Below, piece by piece: positions 37,480 through 46,531 of a stretch of 64,000 nt of DNA. Location of the stretch: contig DDYB01000019.1 of assembly GCA_002347265.1 (NCBI GenBank), positions 62,001-126,000 of the forward strand, written 5' to 3'. The notes below the pieces were generated by a model that worked only from the letters and a program-made list of their open reading frames with translations, ran no database searches and was not told where the DNA came from. The DNA is from Desulfobacteraceae bacterium UBA2245 (GTDB lineage Bacteria; Desulfobacterota; Desulfobacteria; Desulfobacterales; UBA2245). The position numbers were made by a program, and so were the translations under genes. The number at the start of each line of letters is the position of its first letter. Position 1 is the stretch's first letter.

Positions 37480-38053
37480 CGGCCTCGGGTGTCTCCGAAA
37501 AAAATTCCACCTGATAAACGCGCACTTCAATCCCGGGTTTGCGCCAGCAATCGCTCTCCAGACCGGCTTTTAAGCAAAGCTGCTGTAAAAAGAGCTCTTT
37601 ATCAGGCAGCTGTTTCCAAACCTGCGGCAAAAATGTCGCCCGCTTCCACCCCCTGGACAGAATCACGCCGTGGACCGATGGAATCAGCTGCCGCTTCAGA
37701 TCATTCTCATCTTTAAACGACAATATTTCCGGCAACGACAGGACACTGATCTCGATGTCAATATTCGAAAGCTCCTCCGCCGACAGGGGGGCAAATCGTG
37801 GGTCTTTAAAAGCCGCATTCCAGGCATTTTCCTCAATGCAATTGACCAGCGGCCTAACAGGCTCAATGGTTCCGATGCAGCCTCTGAGCGCGCCCTTTTT
37901 ATGAAGGGTAACGAACGCGCCACGCTTTTCCGAAAGGTTTGGATAAATGTTTTCAGGCTTTTCGGCGGCCTGACCTTTATGCAGCGACGTCTTGATCACG
38001 AACCTGGCCAAATCAAGCAGATATCTTTTTTCCTGAGCGCTCAAGGAGGTCAT
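37457..38053 (-). CDS. AMMECR1-domain protein (AmmeMemoRadiSam system protein A-like)
   Basis: The 198-residue protein is a full AMMECR1 domain. The hallmark LRGCIG motif is present in GALRGCIGTIEPVRPLV, together with AAFKDPRFAPLSAEEL and DIEISVLSLPEI. The end has HGVILSRGWKRATFLPQVW, also conserved. The function is unknown. In many bacteria it is encoded with a MEMO-like protein and a radical SAM enzyme, neither of which is in this window. An AAGGAG site lies five bases before the ATG. It converges with the DUF47 gene. Confidence 0.9.
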   Translation of the reverse strand: MTSLSAQEKRYLLDLARFVIKTSLHKGQAAEKPENIYPNLSEKRGAFVTLHKKGALRGCIGTIEPVRPLVNCIEENAWNAAFKDPRFAPLSAEELSNIDIEISVLSLPEILSFKDENDLKRQLIPSVHGVILSRGWKRATFLPQVWKQLPDKELFLQQLCLKAGLESDCWRKPGIEVRVYQVEFFSETPEAVMKARPS

Positions 38054-38086
38054 CTGTTCTCCTTCACACGTTATTATTCATTCAGC

Positions 38087-38320
38087 CTACCGAAAAAAAG
38101 CCCACCACATATAAAGAAAAAAGGCCAGCCACGACAAAAAGCATAAACTATACTTCCACCATGCAATCGGCCTGGCGGCCATTCCAAATTTATCGATTGG
38201 CCCTACCCTCCGTTTGCATGATGTGCAACGTACAGCGCTGAGCGCAAGAGGCTCAAAACATTCAGAACATTTCTTGGTGGTATAAATGACGCCGGTTGTT
38301 CGGGATTTAAATATTTCCAT
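38087..38320 (-). CDS. Small zinc-ribbon membrane protein
   Basis: This 77-residue protein has four cysteines arranged as CSECFEPLALSAVRCTSCK, a zinc ribbon, followed by one membrane helix (about 57-75, YSLCFLSWLAFFLYMWWAFF) at the C-terminus. Ribosome site AGGG lies seven bases before the ATG. It sits 33 bases upstream of the AMMECR1 gene in the same direction. I do not recognise a family. The ribbon and anchor suggest a membrane-tethered binding module. Confidence 0.65.
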   Translation of the reverse strand: MEIFKSRTTGVIYTTKKCSECFEPLALSAVRCTSCKRRVGPIDKFGMAARPIAWWKYSLCFLSWLAFFLYMWWAFFR

Positions 38321-38379
38321 ACAAATGCCCTGTTATAAATCTTTTTATGGTTACATGTCCAAAAACCCGAGTACGCCCC

Positions 38380-40278
38380 TTAAAGCAAATCCTGCTCAAT
38401 TCGAATGTCGCTCTTTTGTTTAAGCTGAACCAACCAGTCTGAAAATATCTTGGATTCTTTTTTCTGCAGCAATTGCTCCTTAATTTGATCTCTCAGGCTC
38501 TCCAGCTGGGAAGCATCCGGCTTCTTTCTCTCTCTGTAAGCGATCAGATAATACCCTTTGGCGCCCTTGATAACGGTTTCAGGATATCGGGATGCTTCCG
38601 TCAGCTTGAAGGCCGCTTCGGCAATCGCCGGCTCATATCCGATATTCGGGATCGGGTCGTTGCGCTTAAAATAACCCGCTTGAGTTGGTTTCAGATTATA
38701 CTGCCTGCTTTGAGCATTCAATGGCTTGCCGGACTTGATGTCAGCCAAAAGCGTTTCGGCGTCCAGCCTTGCTTTTTCATCCCGCAACTGTGCGAGCAAA
38801 TCGTTCTCCACCATCTCTTTGACCTCGGCAAGTTCGGGAATTCTTGAATCCTTGGTTTCGATTGCCTGCAAGAGATAATAACCGTCTTCCAGGTCCAGGA
38901 TCTCGCTGATTGCATTGTCGTCCAGCGCAAAAGCTTCCGAACGGAAGCGCTCCAGATTCTTAATATTCAGGTTCGGACCTTTATCACGGGAGAAAAAATC
39001 GGTTGTTTCCACTGCGACATTACGGGTTTCGCCGATTTTGGAGAGATCATCGCCAACAAAAGAAGCATCATAGGCGTTTTCAGCGGCATCATAGGCAAGC
39101 GCACGGGACTTTTCAATCATTAGTTTCTGATTGATATCCTCCATCGCCTTTTCAAGGGGAACAACGGTCGCTTCATTCACTTTTTCCACCTTAATTATAT
39201 GCCAGCCAAACTGCGTTAGGACCGGATCACTGATTTCACCCGGCTTCATCGAAAAAGCTTTTTCAGAAAAAGGCGCTACCATGTCCTGTCTTTTAAAGGT
39301 GCCCAGATAACCGCCGTTGTCCTTGCTTGGGCAATCGGAATATTTTTGAGCCAGTCCGGCAAAATTCTCCCCCTTCCTGGCCAGGTTCATCGCATCAATC
39401 GCCCGCTGACGGGCCTTCTCGGAAATTTCAGAACCCGCATTTTCATCCACCTGTATCAGGATATGACGGGCCTCGACGGTTTTGTCTTTTTTGTATGCTT
39501 CAATATTGGCATCATAAAAATTGCGGGCCTCATCTTCGTCGATCCTGACCTGTCCCCTGTAAGCATCCGGATCGAACCTCAGGTATCTCACTTTGATCTG
39601 CAGATCTGTTTTATAGTGTTCCTTATGCTCATTAAAATAGGCTTTTAATGCTTCATCCGATGACTCGACCCTACCATAACTTTCAGGATCAAACAAAACG
39701 AAATCGATATCGACCTCCGAATGGACCCAGTTGTACCACTCCGCCACTTCTTGCTCAGAAACTTTGACATTGGCGGCGATAAAGGCATGCAAACGCTCGA
39801 TGAGCATCGTATCGCGCTGCGTTTCCTCAAAAGCCTCGGGAGTCGTCCTGTAATGGCTCAAAACCTTTTGATAAGTTCGAACATCGAATTGACCGGCCTG
39901 CTGAAAGGCTTTAATCTGCCCAATGGCGTCAATTAGTTCCTGCTCGGATATCCGGAGTTTTAACCTTTCAGCCTCCTGGGACATTAATGCCCGATCGATC
40001 AGCCGGCCCAAAGCCTGCTCCTTTACCTGGAGCGTCTTAATCAGATCCTCGGTCAAGGCATTGCCGAATCTCTGTTTCAGCTGTTCCATCAAATTATTGT
40101 ATGCCTCCCGGTATTCTTCAAATGTAATGACATGACCGTTTACCATGGCAACGCGCCCTGCCCGCTGGGAACGGAAACTTCCAACCCCCCAGAAAACAAA
40201 CACAACCACGATCGCACCCAAAAGAATTTTAATAAAAAAAGACCCGGCATTTTTTCTCATTGTTCTGAGCATATTCAT
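38380..40278 (-). CDS. ppiD: PpiD-like periplasmic peptidyl-prolyl isomerase/chaperone
   Basis: The 632-residue protein has one N-terminal membrane anchor (about 14-34, IKILLGAIVVVFVFWGVG) and a SurA-N-like chaperone region (VAMVNGHVITFEEYREAYNN). A parvulin domain follows at about 260-360 (VEARHILIQVD...GGYLGTFKRQDMVAPFSEKAFSMKPGEISDPVLTQFGWHIIKV). A further C-terminal chaperone region completes it. Order and length match PpiD/SurA-type proteins that help outer-membrane and secreted proteins leave the Sec translocon. A strong promoter lies about 160 bases upstream. Confidence 0.9.
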   Translation of the reverse strand: MNMLRTMRKNAGSFFIKILLGAIVVVFVFWGVGSFRSQRAGRVAMVNGHVITFEEYREAYNNLMEQLKQRFGNALTEDLIKTLQVKEQALGRLIDRALMSQEAERLKLRISEQELIDAIGQIKAFQQAGQFDVRTYQKVLSHYRTTPEAFEETQRDTMLIERLHAFIAANVKVSEQEVAEWYNWVHSEVDIDFVLFDPESYGRVESSDEALKAYFNEHKEHYKTDLQIKVRYLRFDPDAYRGQVRIDEDEARNFYDANIEAYKKDKTVEARHILIQVDENAGSEISEKARQRAIDAMNLARKGENFAGLAQKYSDCPSKDNGGYLGTFKRQDMVAPFSEKAFSMKPGEISDPVLTQFGWHIIKVEKVNEATVVPLEKAMEDINQKLMIEKSRALAYDAAENAYDASFVGDDLSKIGETRNVAVETTDFFSRDKGPNLNIKNLERFRSEAFALDDNAISEILDLEDGYYLLQAIETKDSRIPELAEVKEMVENDLLAQLRDEKARLDAETLLADIKSGKPLNAQSRQYNLKPTQAGYFKRNDPIPNIGYEPAIAEAAFKLTEASRYPETVIKGAKGYYLIAYRERKKPDASQLESLRDQIKEQLLQKKESKIFSDWLVQLKQKSDIRIEQDLL

Positions 40279-40399
40279 TCCTCGATATCAGCACACAAGA
40301 TTTATATTTTACCAAACGCGCCGCCGTAGAGCCTCATAATTTTCATTTCAATGATTATAAAAATCAGCTTGAAGTGCTCGAATACGCAAACAAAAGGTG

Positions 40400-40424
40400 G
40401 CAGGTGAATTCAGTTATTACCTGC
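40400..40424 (-). other. Hairpin at the 5' end of the ppiD message
   Basis: GCAGGTGAAT pairs with ATTACCTGC with one bulged base, just downstream of the -10 box on the minus strand. It would be near the 5' end of the transcript and may stabilise it or be an operator. The remainder of 40279-40655 shows no gene. Confidence 0.45.
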
Positions 40425-40436
40425 AAAAAATGGGTT

Positions 40437-40465
40437 ATAATATGAACCTGCCGTATTTTTGTCAA
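40437..40465 (-). promoter_or_regulatory. Sigma-70 promoter of the ppiD-like gene
   Basis: On the minus strand there is a perfect TTGACA (40460-40465), a 17-base spacer, and TATTAT (40437-40442, five of six matches). Transcription would begin near 40430, leaving a leader of about 150 bases. Confidence 0.75.
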
Positions 40466-40655
40466 CAGATTCAAACTAAGCGGGGAGTTTGGAGCGAGTC
40501 AGGAAGGTACCGCGAAGCGTTTGGGTGTTTGGAAAACTCTATGCAGATATTTTTATCCGGTCAATTCAAAGAAGAGGCCCAACAAAGCGGAGTTTATTTT
40601 CAAAATATCAATCAAGATGGCATTTTCCAATCTCGCCATAAAGCAGGCAGGGTCG

Positions 40656-40880
40656 TCAAACCGAATGAAACATGTTTCGGGGCATCTTGGCGACGTTTCT
40701 GGCTTCCACGCCCTGAATGCCGTATCGAAGTTCAAATCTGACCGGGTCCCCCTCGCCGATATGCAAAACGTCATAGGGGTGTACGTTGGAAATGTGGACA
40801 TATATATCCTCTCCGTTTTCGGCCTTGATATGACCATAGCCGGCCTTGGGATTAAACCACTTGACGGTTCCTGTAAACAT
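40656..40880 (-). CDS. Cold-shock domain protein
   Basis: The 74-residue product begins MFTGTVKWFNPKAGYGHIKA, with the RNP1-like (K)GYGHI and RNP2-like DIYVHIS segments of the CspA family. In the first motif the usual Phe is Tyr, and the second reads VHIS instead of VHFS, so it is a slightly divergent member. It binds single-stranded nucleic acid and acts as an RNA chaperone. The start is set by AGGAGG seven bases upstream of ATG 40880. A longer frame from 40904 lacks such a site. Confidence 0.88.
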   Translation of the reverse strand: MFTGTVKWFNPKAGYGHIKAENGEDIYVHISNVHPYDVLHIGEGDPVRFELRYGIQGVEARNVAKMPRNMFHSV

Positions 40881-41269
40881 GGAAGACCTCCTTTTGAAAA
40901 TCAAAACGTTGAATTTTTTTCAGCGGAATATACGGCGATCCGCTTCGACAATCGTTATCTTTATCCTTATTTCAGCGGTGTTTGTCCATAGGTGCGGAGC
41001 TTCAATTTGATGGGAAAAAATCCCGACAAACACATGAGCATGACTTCGGGGCGTCGTGAAAAAGCCCTGTCCCAATCCGGATGATTCAATCAGCGAATGC
41101 AGATTTCAGGGTTGTCAGACACCCGGAAAGATCTTTAGATTATTTTTTTATTGGAGTCTTTACGTGAGGCGGCCAACTGAACCGATCTGCGCACTTTTTT
41201 CACGGACCGGCTCAAGAGCGCTTTTCTGCTTGTCATTCCGGGCGGTCCGCTTCCGGCAGGCGTGCCGTA
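40881..41269. other. Intergenic region, no supported gene
   Basis: These 389 bases between the cold-shock gene and the Ste24 remnant hold no gene I can support. The frames present lack ribosome sites and recognisable motifs. The right part may be decayed sequence from the missing N-terminal half of the Ste24 protease. Confidence 0.35.
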
Positions 41270-41853
41270 TTTTTTGAATATTTCGGCTCCCGGGCCTGGC
41301 TGTGGCCTGGGCCGTTTTTACCGGATCTGGGAAAAACCGGCGCATCCTCTTGTTTGACACCCGGATCGCCCGCCGCGGCATTTCCGAACCGGTTGCGGTC
41401 CTGGCCCATGAAATGGGGCATTATCGAATGCGCCACACCCTTGTCCGCATGGTGACGGGAATCGGTCACGCCGGCGTTCTCCTGATCCTCCTGGTCGTCA
41501 AGATTTCCGATTTAAGACTTTTCGAGGCATTTTACATGACCCACGAATCCACCTACGCCGGGCTGGTGTTTTTTTCGATCCTGTCCGGGCAGGTCAATTT
41601 TTTTATCGGCGTGGCCATGAACTGGATGTCCCGCAGGCAGGAGTATGCGGCGGATTATTTCGCCGCCCGCACCACCGGGGATTCAAAGTCGCTGACAGGC
41701 GCCCTGAAAAAACTTTCCGTGGACAACCTGAGCCATCTCGAGCCCCACGAATTTTACGTGGCCCCGAACTATTCCCACCCTCCGGTGCCGTCCCGCGTTC
41801 AGCCGCTGGAACGCGTGGAAACTTCAGAGCTTGAGCAGGCGGGCTGCGTTTAG
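41270..41853 (+). pseudogene. Ste24/M48 (CAAX-protease 1-like) remnant
   Basis: The frame from 41302 encodes a clear M48A C-terminal part: RILLFDTRI, VAVLAHEMGHY (HExxH zinc site), QEYAADYFAA (third ligand), and ALKKLSVDNLSHLEPHEFYVAPNYSHPP. The N-terminal membrane half is missing. Just upstream, in another frame, FEYFGSRAWLW reads like the last helix before the catalytic part. It joins the main frame if one base is restored near 41300, and it then runs directly into FTGSGKNRR. In intact proteins roughly 75-100 residues lie between these two parts. So the gene has lost its front, an internal block and one base. Its end overlaps the amidohydrolase gene by 30 bases. Confidence 0.75.
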
Positions 41854-42660
41854 CCCCAGAATCCGCGCCTGTTCCATCGAAGAAAGGCCGCTTTGTTGAA
41901 TCTGGCTGAGGTATTTTTCCGGGCCGATCAGCGGGAAATCGCTTCCGAACAGGATTTTTTCGGAACCTGCGACGAATGCGGCGGCAGAAAAAATCGCCGG
42001 ATCGTAAAGATACGGGGAGGCCGCCGTATCAAAATAGACGTTTTTCAGCGCCGATTTCGCCTCGTTTTTCAGAAGATGATAAAATAAAAGCCCTCCGCCC
42101 CAGTGCGCCAGGATGAGGGTGTTATCGGCAAAGCGCTTCACGAGGCTGTAGATCTGGGCCAGGGTCATCGGGGCTTTTCCAGGATAGTTCCGTCCCACCG
42201 GCTCGTTGGTGTGAATCAGCATCGGCAGGTTCCGCAACCGGCAAAGTTCCATCAATGGAGCAAGGCTTGTCAATTCGGGCGAATCCAGTCCGCTGTCGTA
42301 AAAAGCCAGTTCTCCGATTCCCGAAAGACCGGCATCCAGACAGCGGCATGCCTCCTTCACCGCATCGGGGCAACGGGGATCTATGCAGCAGAACCCGGTC
42401 AGCCGGTCCGGATATTTTTGAACCATTTCAATGATGTAATCGTTGTGCATGCTCAGAATTCCCGAATCCCGCCAGGGAAAACCGAAAACGACGGACCGGT
42501 TGACGCCGTGAGCGTTCATGGAGTCCAGAAGCGCATCGACCCCGGCCATGGGCGCTTTCGAATGGCCGTACAGGAGCCGGAAGCACGGATCCTGAAAATA
42601 ATTCTCACGGCTCTCTCGAATGGCTTTTGGAAAAAGATGGGCGTGAAAGTCGATGATCAC
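41824..42660 (-). CDS. Amidohydrolase 2 family (TIM-barrel metal-dependent hydrolase)
   Basis: A protein of about 278 residues that starts MIIDFHAHLFPKAIRES, with the HxH metal motif directly at the N-terminus as in amidohydrolase-2/ACMSD-like enzymes. Further metal or catalytic candidates are in NLPMLIHTNEPVG (His), TLILAHWGGG (His) and KILFGSDFPL (Asp). These enzymes hydrolyse or decarboxylate small organic acids, so the substrate cannot be read off. I chose GTG 42660 because GGAG lies six bases upstream and it gives the typical start. GTG 42672 is in frame upstream. Confidence 0.85.
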   Translation of the reverse strand: MIIDFHAHLFPKAIRESRENYFQDPCFRLLYGHSKAPMAGVDALLDSMNAHGVNRSVVFGFPWRDSGILSMHNDYIIEMVQKYPDRLTGFCCIDPRCPDAVKEACRCLDAGLSGIGELAFYDSGLDSPELTSLAPLMELCRLRNLPMLIHTNEPVGRNYPGKAPMTLAQIYSLVKRFADNTLILAHWGGGLLFYHLLKNEAKSALKNVYFDTAASPYLYDPAIFSAAAFVAGSEKILFGSDFPLIGPEKYLSQIQQSGLSSMEQARILGLNAARLLKL

Positions 42661-42760
42661 GGCAGGCTCCACTTGTAATATTCAGCGATCATGGTAAAAA
42701 ACCTCAGGTGAAATTCAGACTATACGAGATGGGATTCTTTTTCAACCTCAGGAGGTGGAT

Positions 42761-43312
42761 ATGACGTATTTCGATGCGCCGGGTCTGGAAAATACCGAAA
42801 AAACCCTGCAACTGGCCGCTGAAAGGGCAAAGCTTCAGGGAATTGCCGAGATGGTGGTGGCAACGACCAGCGGACGGACCGCCTTCAAGGCTCTGGAGAT
42901 ATGCAAGGCGCTCAAAATTGTTGCGGTTACCTATCATTGCGGGTTTGATGAGCCTTTCAAGCCGGTAATGCCCGAGGACGTTCGAAAGGATCTCGAATCC
43001 AGGGGCGTCCGCGTCGTGTCGGCCACCCATGCGCTTTCCGGAGTGGAGCGTTCGGTTTTCAACAAATACTCGGGTTCATGCCCGGTGCTGCTGATAGCCG
43101 ACACCCTGAGGCTTTTCGGCCAGGGAACCAAGGTGGCCGTGGAAATTTCCATCATGGCGGCGGATGCGGGGGCTCTGAGCGGAAAGGACATCGTATCGGT
43201 CGCGGGAAGCGCTCACGGGGCGGATACGGCCCTGGTGATCAAACCGGCGCATCAAAGCGGATTGTTTGATCTCAGAATCCGGGAAATCATCTGCAAACCG
43301 CGGAATTTTTAG
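42761..43312 (+). CDS. Stand-alone pyruvate kinase C-terminal (alpha/beta) domain protein
   Basis: The 183-residue protein matches the C-terminal allosteric domain of pyruvate kinase without the catalytic barrel: NTEKTLQLAAERAKLQGIAEMVVATTSGRTAFKAL, then LKIVAVTYHCGF and VRVVSATHALSGVE. It ends with GKDIVSVAGSAHGADTALVI. Such orphans are frequent in Desulfobacterota and archaea, with unknown ligand or role. A perfect AGGAGG lies five bases before ATG 42761. It is followed by a zinc-ribbon gene five bases on and trmL. Confidence 0.85.
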   Translation: MTYFDAPGLENTEKTLQLAAERAKLQGIAEMVVATTSGRTAFKALEICKALKIVAVTYHCGFDEPFKPVMPEDVRKDLESRGVRVVSATHALSGVERSVFNKYSGSCPVLLIADTLRLFGQGTKVAVEISIMAADAGALSGKDIVSVAGSAHGADTALVIKPAHQSGLFDLRIREIICKPRNF

Positions 43313-43317
43313 TTCTC

Positions 43318-43629
43318 ATGTTTATGATTGCCGGCATTTCGCCGAAAACAAAGATTCTGGAGCAGGCTCCAAGAACTTGCCCGGCCTGCGGCCTGGCCCA
43401 GGCTCGTCTGTGCCGCATCGACCATTACCTGAACCTGTTTTTCATTCCCATCCTGAGGGTCAAGACCGGCCGGCCGGTTCTGGTCTGCAGCCAGTGCGGC
43501 CATGCCGGCGATTCGAACGCGTCTGTTCCGGAAAATGCCGCAAGTTTTGCTCAAACCAGGTGCCGAGGCTGCGGCCGGATTCTTGAAAAAGAATTTCGAT
43601 TCTGTCCGTACTGCGGAAAACCGGTATGA
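43318..43629 (+). CDS. Small double zinc-ribbon protein
   Basis: The 103-residue protein has two complete ribbons: CPACG with CSQCG (residues about 21-61), and CRGCGRILEKEFRFCPYCGK at the C-terminus. The middle DHYLNLFFIPILRVKTGRPVLVC is typical of zinc-ribbon 15 type proteins. It is encoded between the pyruvate-kinase-domain gene and trmL, overlapping the latter's start by four bases (ATGA), which indicates coupled translation. The function is unknown. Confidence 0.75.
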   Translation: MFMIAGISPKTKILEQAPRTCPACGLAQARLCRIDHYLNLFFIPILRVKTGRPVLVCSQCGHAGDSNASVPENAASFAQTRCRGCGRILEKEFRFCPYCGKPV

Positions 43630-44114
43630 AGGAAAATGCTTGCCCGAATCTTCAGCGTCATGTGGTCCTCATCGCCCCGGAGGTGCACTGGAATACGGGA
43701 AACATCGGCCGGACCTGTCTGGGCGCCGGCGTTTTTCTGCATCTGATCAAACCGCTGGGATTTTCCCTGGAAAGCCGTCAGGTCAAGCGGGCCGGTCTGG
43801 ACTACTGGCCTCAGGTGAAGCTATGCGTATGGGAGGGTTTCAGCGAATTGACTCAGGCTTTAGCCCCGAAGCCCGACGAGGTGGCGCTGATCACCAAAAG
43901 CGGGAAAAAGCTCTTCTGGAATCTTCCACGCACAAATCGCCTTTTTCTGGTGTTCGGATCCGAAACCAGGGGCATTCCCGCCGAAATTCTCGACCGGTAC
44001 GCGTCTTGCACCTACCGGATTCCGATCCGCGATGCGATCCGGTGCCTGAACCTTTCGACGGCTGTCGGAATTGTCCTTTATGAGAGCCTGAGACCGGAAT
44101 TTCAAGACGCATGA
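43626..44114 (+). CDS. trmL: tRNA (cytidine/uridine-34 2'-O)-methyltransferase TrmL
   Basis: The 162-residue SPOUT enzyme is of normal TrmL length. Motifs are HVVLIAPEVHWNTGNIGRTC, RAGLDYWPQV, LFLVFGSETRGIP and the knotted C-terminus IRCLNLSTAVGIVLYESLR. It methylates the wobble nucleotide of leucine tRNAs. The start is coupled to the zinc-ribbon gene by an ATGA overlap. It converges with srkA 26 bases away. Confidence 0.92.
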   Translation: MKENACPNLQRHVVLIAPEVHWNTGNIGRTCLGAGVFLHLIKPLGFSLESRQVKRAGLDYWPQVKLCVWEGFSELTQALAPKPDEVALITKSGKKLFWNLPRTNRLFLVFGSETRGIPAEILDRYASCTYRIPIRDAIRCLNLSTAVGIVLYESLRPEFQDA

Positions 44115-44140
44115 TTGCCGAATCAAGCGCTCAAGAAAAT

Positions 44141-45181
44141 TCACTGTCGCCGGGAAAATGATAAAACAGCTTTCCGAAGCCGTTTTTCCGCCTGAATCAC
44201 CTGAAGCTGGCGGGTCAGATCCGCGATTTCCCGCTGCCAGAATCCCGGTTTTCCCCAGTCCGGAAAGGTTTCCCGGAAGCGGTAGTCGTCCTTCTGCCGG
44301 CCGCACCAGGCCAGAAAATAGATCATGCGCATGGCCCTCAGCGGTTCGATGAGCCGAAGGCTGGTCGCATCAAACGCCCGGAACTGTTCGTAGCCCTTCA
44401 GAATCAGGTCGATCTCCCGGCGGCACTCCTGTGCCCGGGAAGGCAGCAGCAGCCAGATATCCTGAATCGGGGGACCGATCATCATATCGTCAAAATCGAT
44501 GATTCGCAGACCCTCGTCGGGATGTTCCAGAAGATTGCCCCGGTGGCAGTCCCCATGAAGCCGGATGAACTCCGAACGGGAAAAAAGTTCCGAGATTTCA
44601 TCGAGAATTCCGTTGCCGATATCTCGAAACGAGGCCTTCATCTGAGGCGGCATCAGATCGCCGCAGGTCAGCAGGCGGATGTCTTCCGCCGTCGAGACTT
44701 TGGGGTCCAGGCGCACTCTATGAAAGGCCTTTCGCCTTGCGCCGGCGACGTGAATCCTGGCCGCAAGCCTTCCGAGCCGGGCCCAGTCCTCATCGCAGGT
44801 AATTTCAAACTGCCGGCCGAGCCGTTTCGGATAAACGGCAAAATACACTCCCTCGACCGCGTCGAGAGTTCTTCCGTTCAACAGGCGGGTCGGCGGCACC
44901 ACGGGGATCTCGTCCGCCGCGCAGTCCAGCACAAAATCGTGTTCTTCCTGCAAGGCGGCCTGTGTCCACCGGCCCGGCCGGTAAAACTTGGCGATCAACC
45001 GGCCTTTGTCCTTATCCTGAAGTTCGTAAACCCGGTTGATATAACTGGGCAGCGGATAGATCAGTCCGCTGAGGATTTTTCCGGTTGCTTTTTCCACGGA
45101 CCGAAAAATCAATTCCGGCGTCAGAACGTCGAAGGCTGATTTTCGGACTGTATTTTCAGTCTCTTCAGTGAAGGGCATCAT
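44141..45181 (-). CDS. srkA: Stress-response kinase A-like Ser/Thr kinase (YihE/RdoA family)
   Basis: The 346-residue aminoglycoside-kinase-fold protein has the glycine-poor N-lobe NRVYELQDKDKGRLIAKFYRPGRW (with the ATP-binding Lys), a FIRLHGDCHRGNLL catalytic loop and IIDFDDMMIGPPIQDIWLLLPS, all characteristic of SrkA. In E. coli this kinase protects cells under stress. It lies downstream of the TRAP transporter genes with a 45-base gap, so it may be cotranscribed with them, although a link in function is not known. Confidence 0.88.
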   Translation of the reverse strand: MMPFTEETENTVRKSAFDVLTPELIFRSVEKATGKILSGLIYPLPSYINRVYELQDKDKGRLIAKFYRPGRWTQAALQEEHDFVLDCAADEIPVVPPTRLLNGRTLDAVEGVYFAVYPKRLGRQFEITCDEDWARLGRLAARIHVAGARRKAFHRVRLDPKVSTAEDIRLLTCGDLMPPQMKASFRDIGNGILDEISELFSRSEFIRLHGDCHRGNLLEHPDEGLRIIDFDDMMIGPPIQDIWLLLPSRAQECRREIDLILKGYEQFRAFDATSLRLIEPLRAMRMIYFLAWCGRQKDDYRFRETFPDWGKPGFWQREIADLTRQLQVIQAEKRLRKAVLSFSRRQ

Positions 45182-45226
45182 CGCATATCTTCAATCCGGC
45201 TTCGAAATTGTCCCGGCTGCGGGCTT

Positions 45227-46531
45227 TCAATGCATCAAAGCCGGTAAAAAGGTAATCAGCCAGGGAAAGGCCATCAATAAAAGGATGCACAGGATATAGG
45301 CCGGCAGGAAGAAAACCACTCCGCGGAAAACCGCTTCCAGAGAAACGTCTCTGGCCATGGCGGCGACCACATAGGTGGTGGCGCCCACGGGCGGGGTGAC
45401 GGCGCCCAGGGTCGTGATCACCGTGATGACCACGGCAAACCAGAGCGGATCATACCCGAGCTCGACGGCGACGGGGAAAAAGATCGGAATGGTGATCATC
45501 AAAAGGGCCAGCGCATCCATGATCGCTCCGCCCAGAATGTAAATGCCGAATATCACCAGCATGATGGCGGCCTTGGAAAAGGGGAGCCCCACCACCCAAG
45601 AGGCGATATCGTAAGGAACGCGGGTAACGGCCAGAAAGCGGCCGAAGATCACGGCCCCCGTCACGATGAAGATCACCATGCACGAGATTCGCAGCGTATC
45701 GTTGATGGCTGCGGAAAACACTTTCCATGTCAGTTTTCCCTGAAGCGCGGTAATGCAAACCGCCAGAAATGCGCCCGCGGCGCCGGCTTCCGATGGAGTA
45801 AAAATGCCCGTGTACAACCCGAGCATGACCAGCAGAAACAGAACCGCCATTTCATAGGCGCCGGCAAGTGACCGGATCTTCTCCTTCCAGGAACTGGGGG
45901 GGGCCACCGGACCCCAATCCGGGTGGAAACAGCACAGACACCAGATCGTGATCATCAGCAAGCCCGCCAGAAGAAGACCGGCGCTGACGCCTCCGTAAAA
46001 CAGCCTGGCGATGGACTGCTCGGTGGACAGCCCGATGACGATCAGAACCACGCTGGGGGGAATCACCACGCCCAGCGTGGATCCGCAGGCAACCGCTCCG
46101 GTGCTTAGTTTCGGATTGTACCGGTATTTTTTCATTTCCGGCAGGGCCACGGTCGACATGGTGGCGGCGGTGGCGGCGTTGGAGCCGCATATGGCGGAAA
46201 AGGCGGCGCAGGCGAGTACCGTAGCCATGGCAATGCCTCCCCGAATATGGCCGACCCATTTGTGGGCGCATCTGTAAAGCTTCTCGTTGACCCCGGAATA
46301 ATAGGCGATCTGGCCCATGAAGATAAACATGGGTATGACGGTGAATCCATAATGGGAAAAGGTGGACCAGATCGCCGATCCGGTCATGTTGATGCTCGCC
46401 TTAAAGCTCACGATATAGGAAAATCCCAGGAAACCGACAACACCCATGGCCAATCCGACCGGAATCGCCAGTAAGAAAATCGCGGCCAGCAGCGCCAGTA
46501 TGCCGAGAATGCCGATCGCAGCCAGACTCAT
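45227..46531 (-). CDS. dctM: TRAP transporter large membrane subunit (DctM)
   Basis: The 434-residue protein has about twelve membrane helices and the DctM-family features: FMGQIAYYSG, an ATVLACAAFSAICGSNAATAATM-type segment, PEMKKYRYNPKLSTGAVACGSTLGVVIPPS, and DALALLMITIPIFFPV. It is the sodium-driven transport channel. The start at 46531 overlaps the dctQ stop by four bases (ATGA) and AAGG lies six bases ahead. A much longer upstream frame is an artefact. It is the last transporter gene before srkA. Confidence 0.95.
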   Translation of the reverse strand: MSLAAIGILGILALLAAIFLLAIPVGLAMGVVGFLGFSYIVSFKASINMTGSAIWSTFSHYGFTVIPMFIFMGQIAYYSGVNEKLYRCAHKWVGHIRGGIAMATVLACAAFSAICGSNAATAATMSTVALPEMKKYRYNPKLSTGAVACGSTLGVVIPPSVVLIVIGLSTEQSIARLFYGGVSAGLLLAGLLMITIWCLCCFHPDWGPVAPPSSWKEKIRSLAGAYEMAVLFLLVMLGLYTGIFTPSEAGAAGAFLAVCITALQGKLTWKVFSAAINDTLRISCMVIFIVTGAVIFGRFLAVTRVPYDIASWVVGLPFSKAAIMLVIFGIYILGGAIMDALALLMITIPIFFPVAVELGYDPLWFAVVITVITTLGAVTPPVGATTYVVAAMARDVSLEAVFRGVVFFLPAYILCILLLMAFPWLITFLPALMH

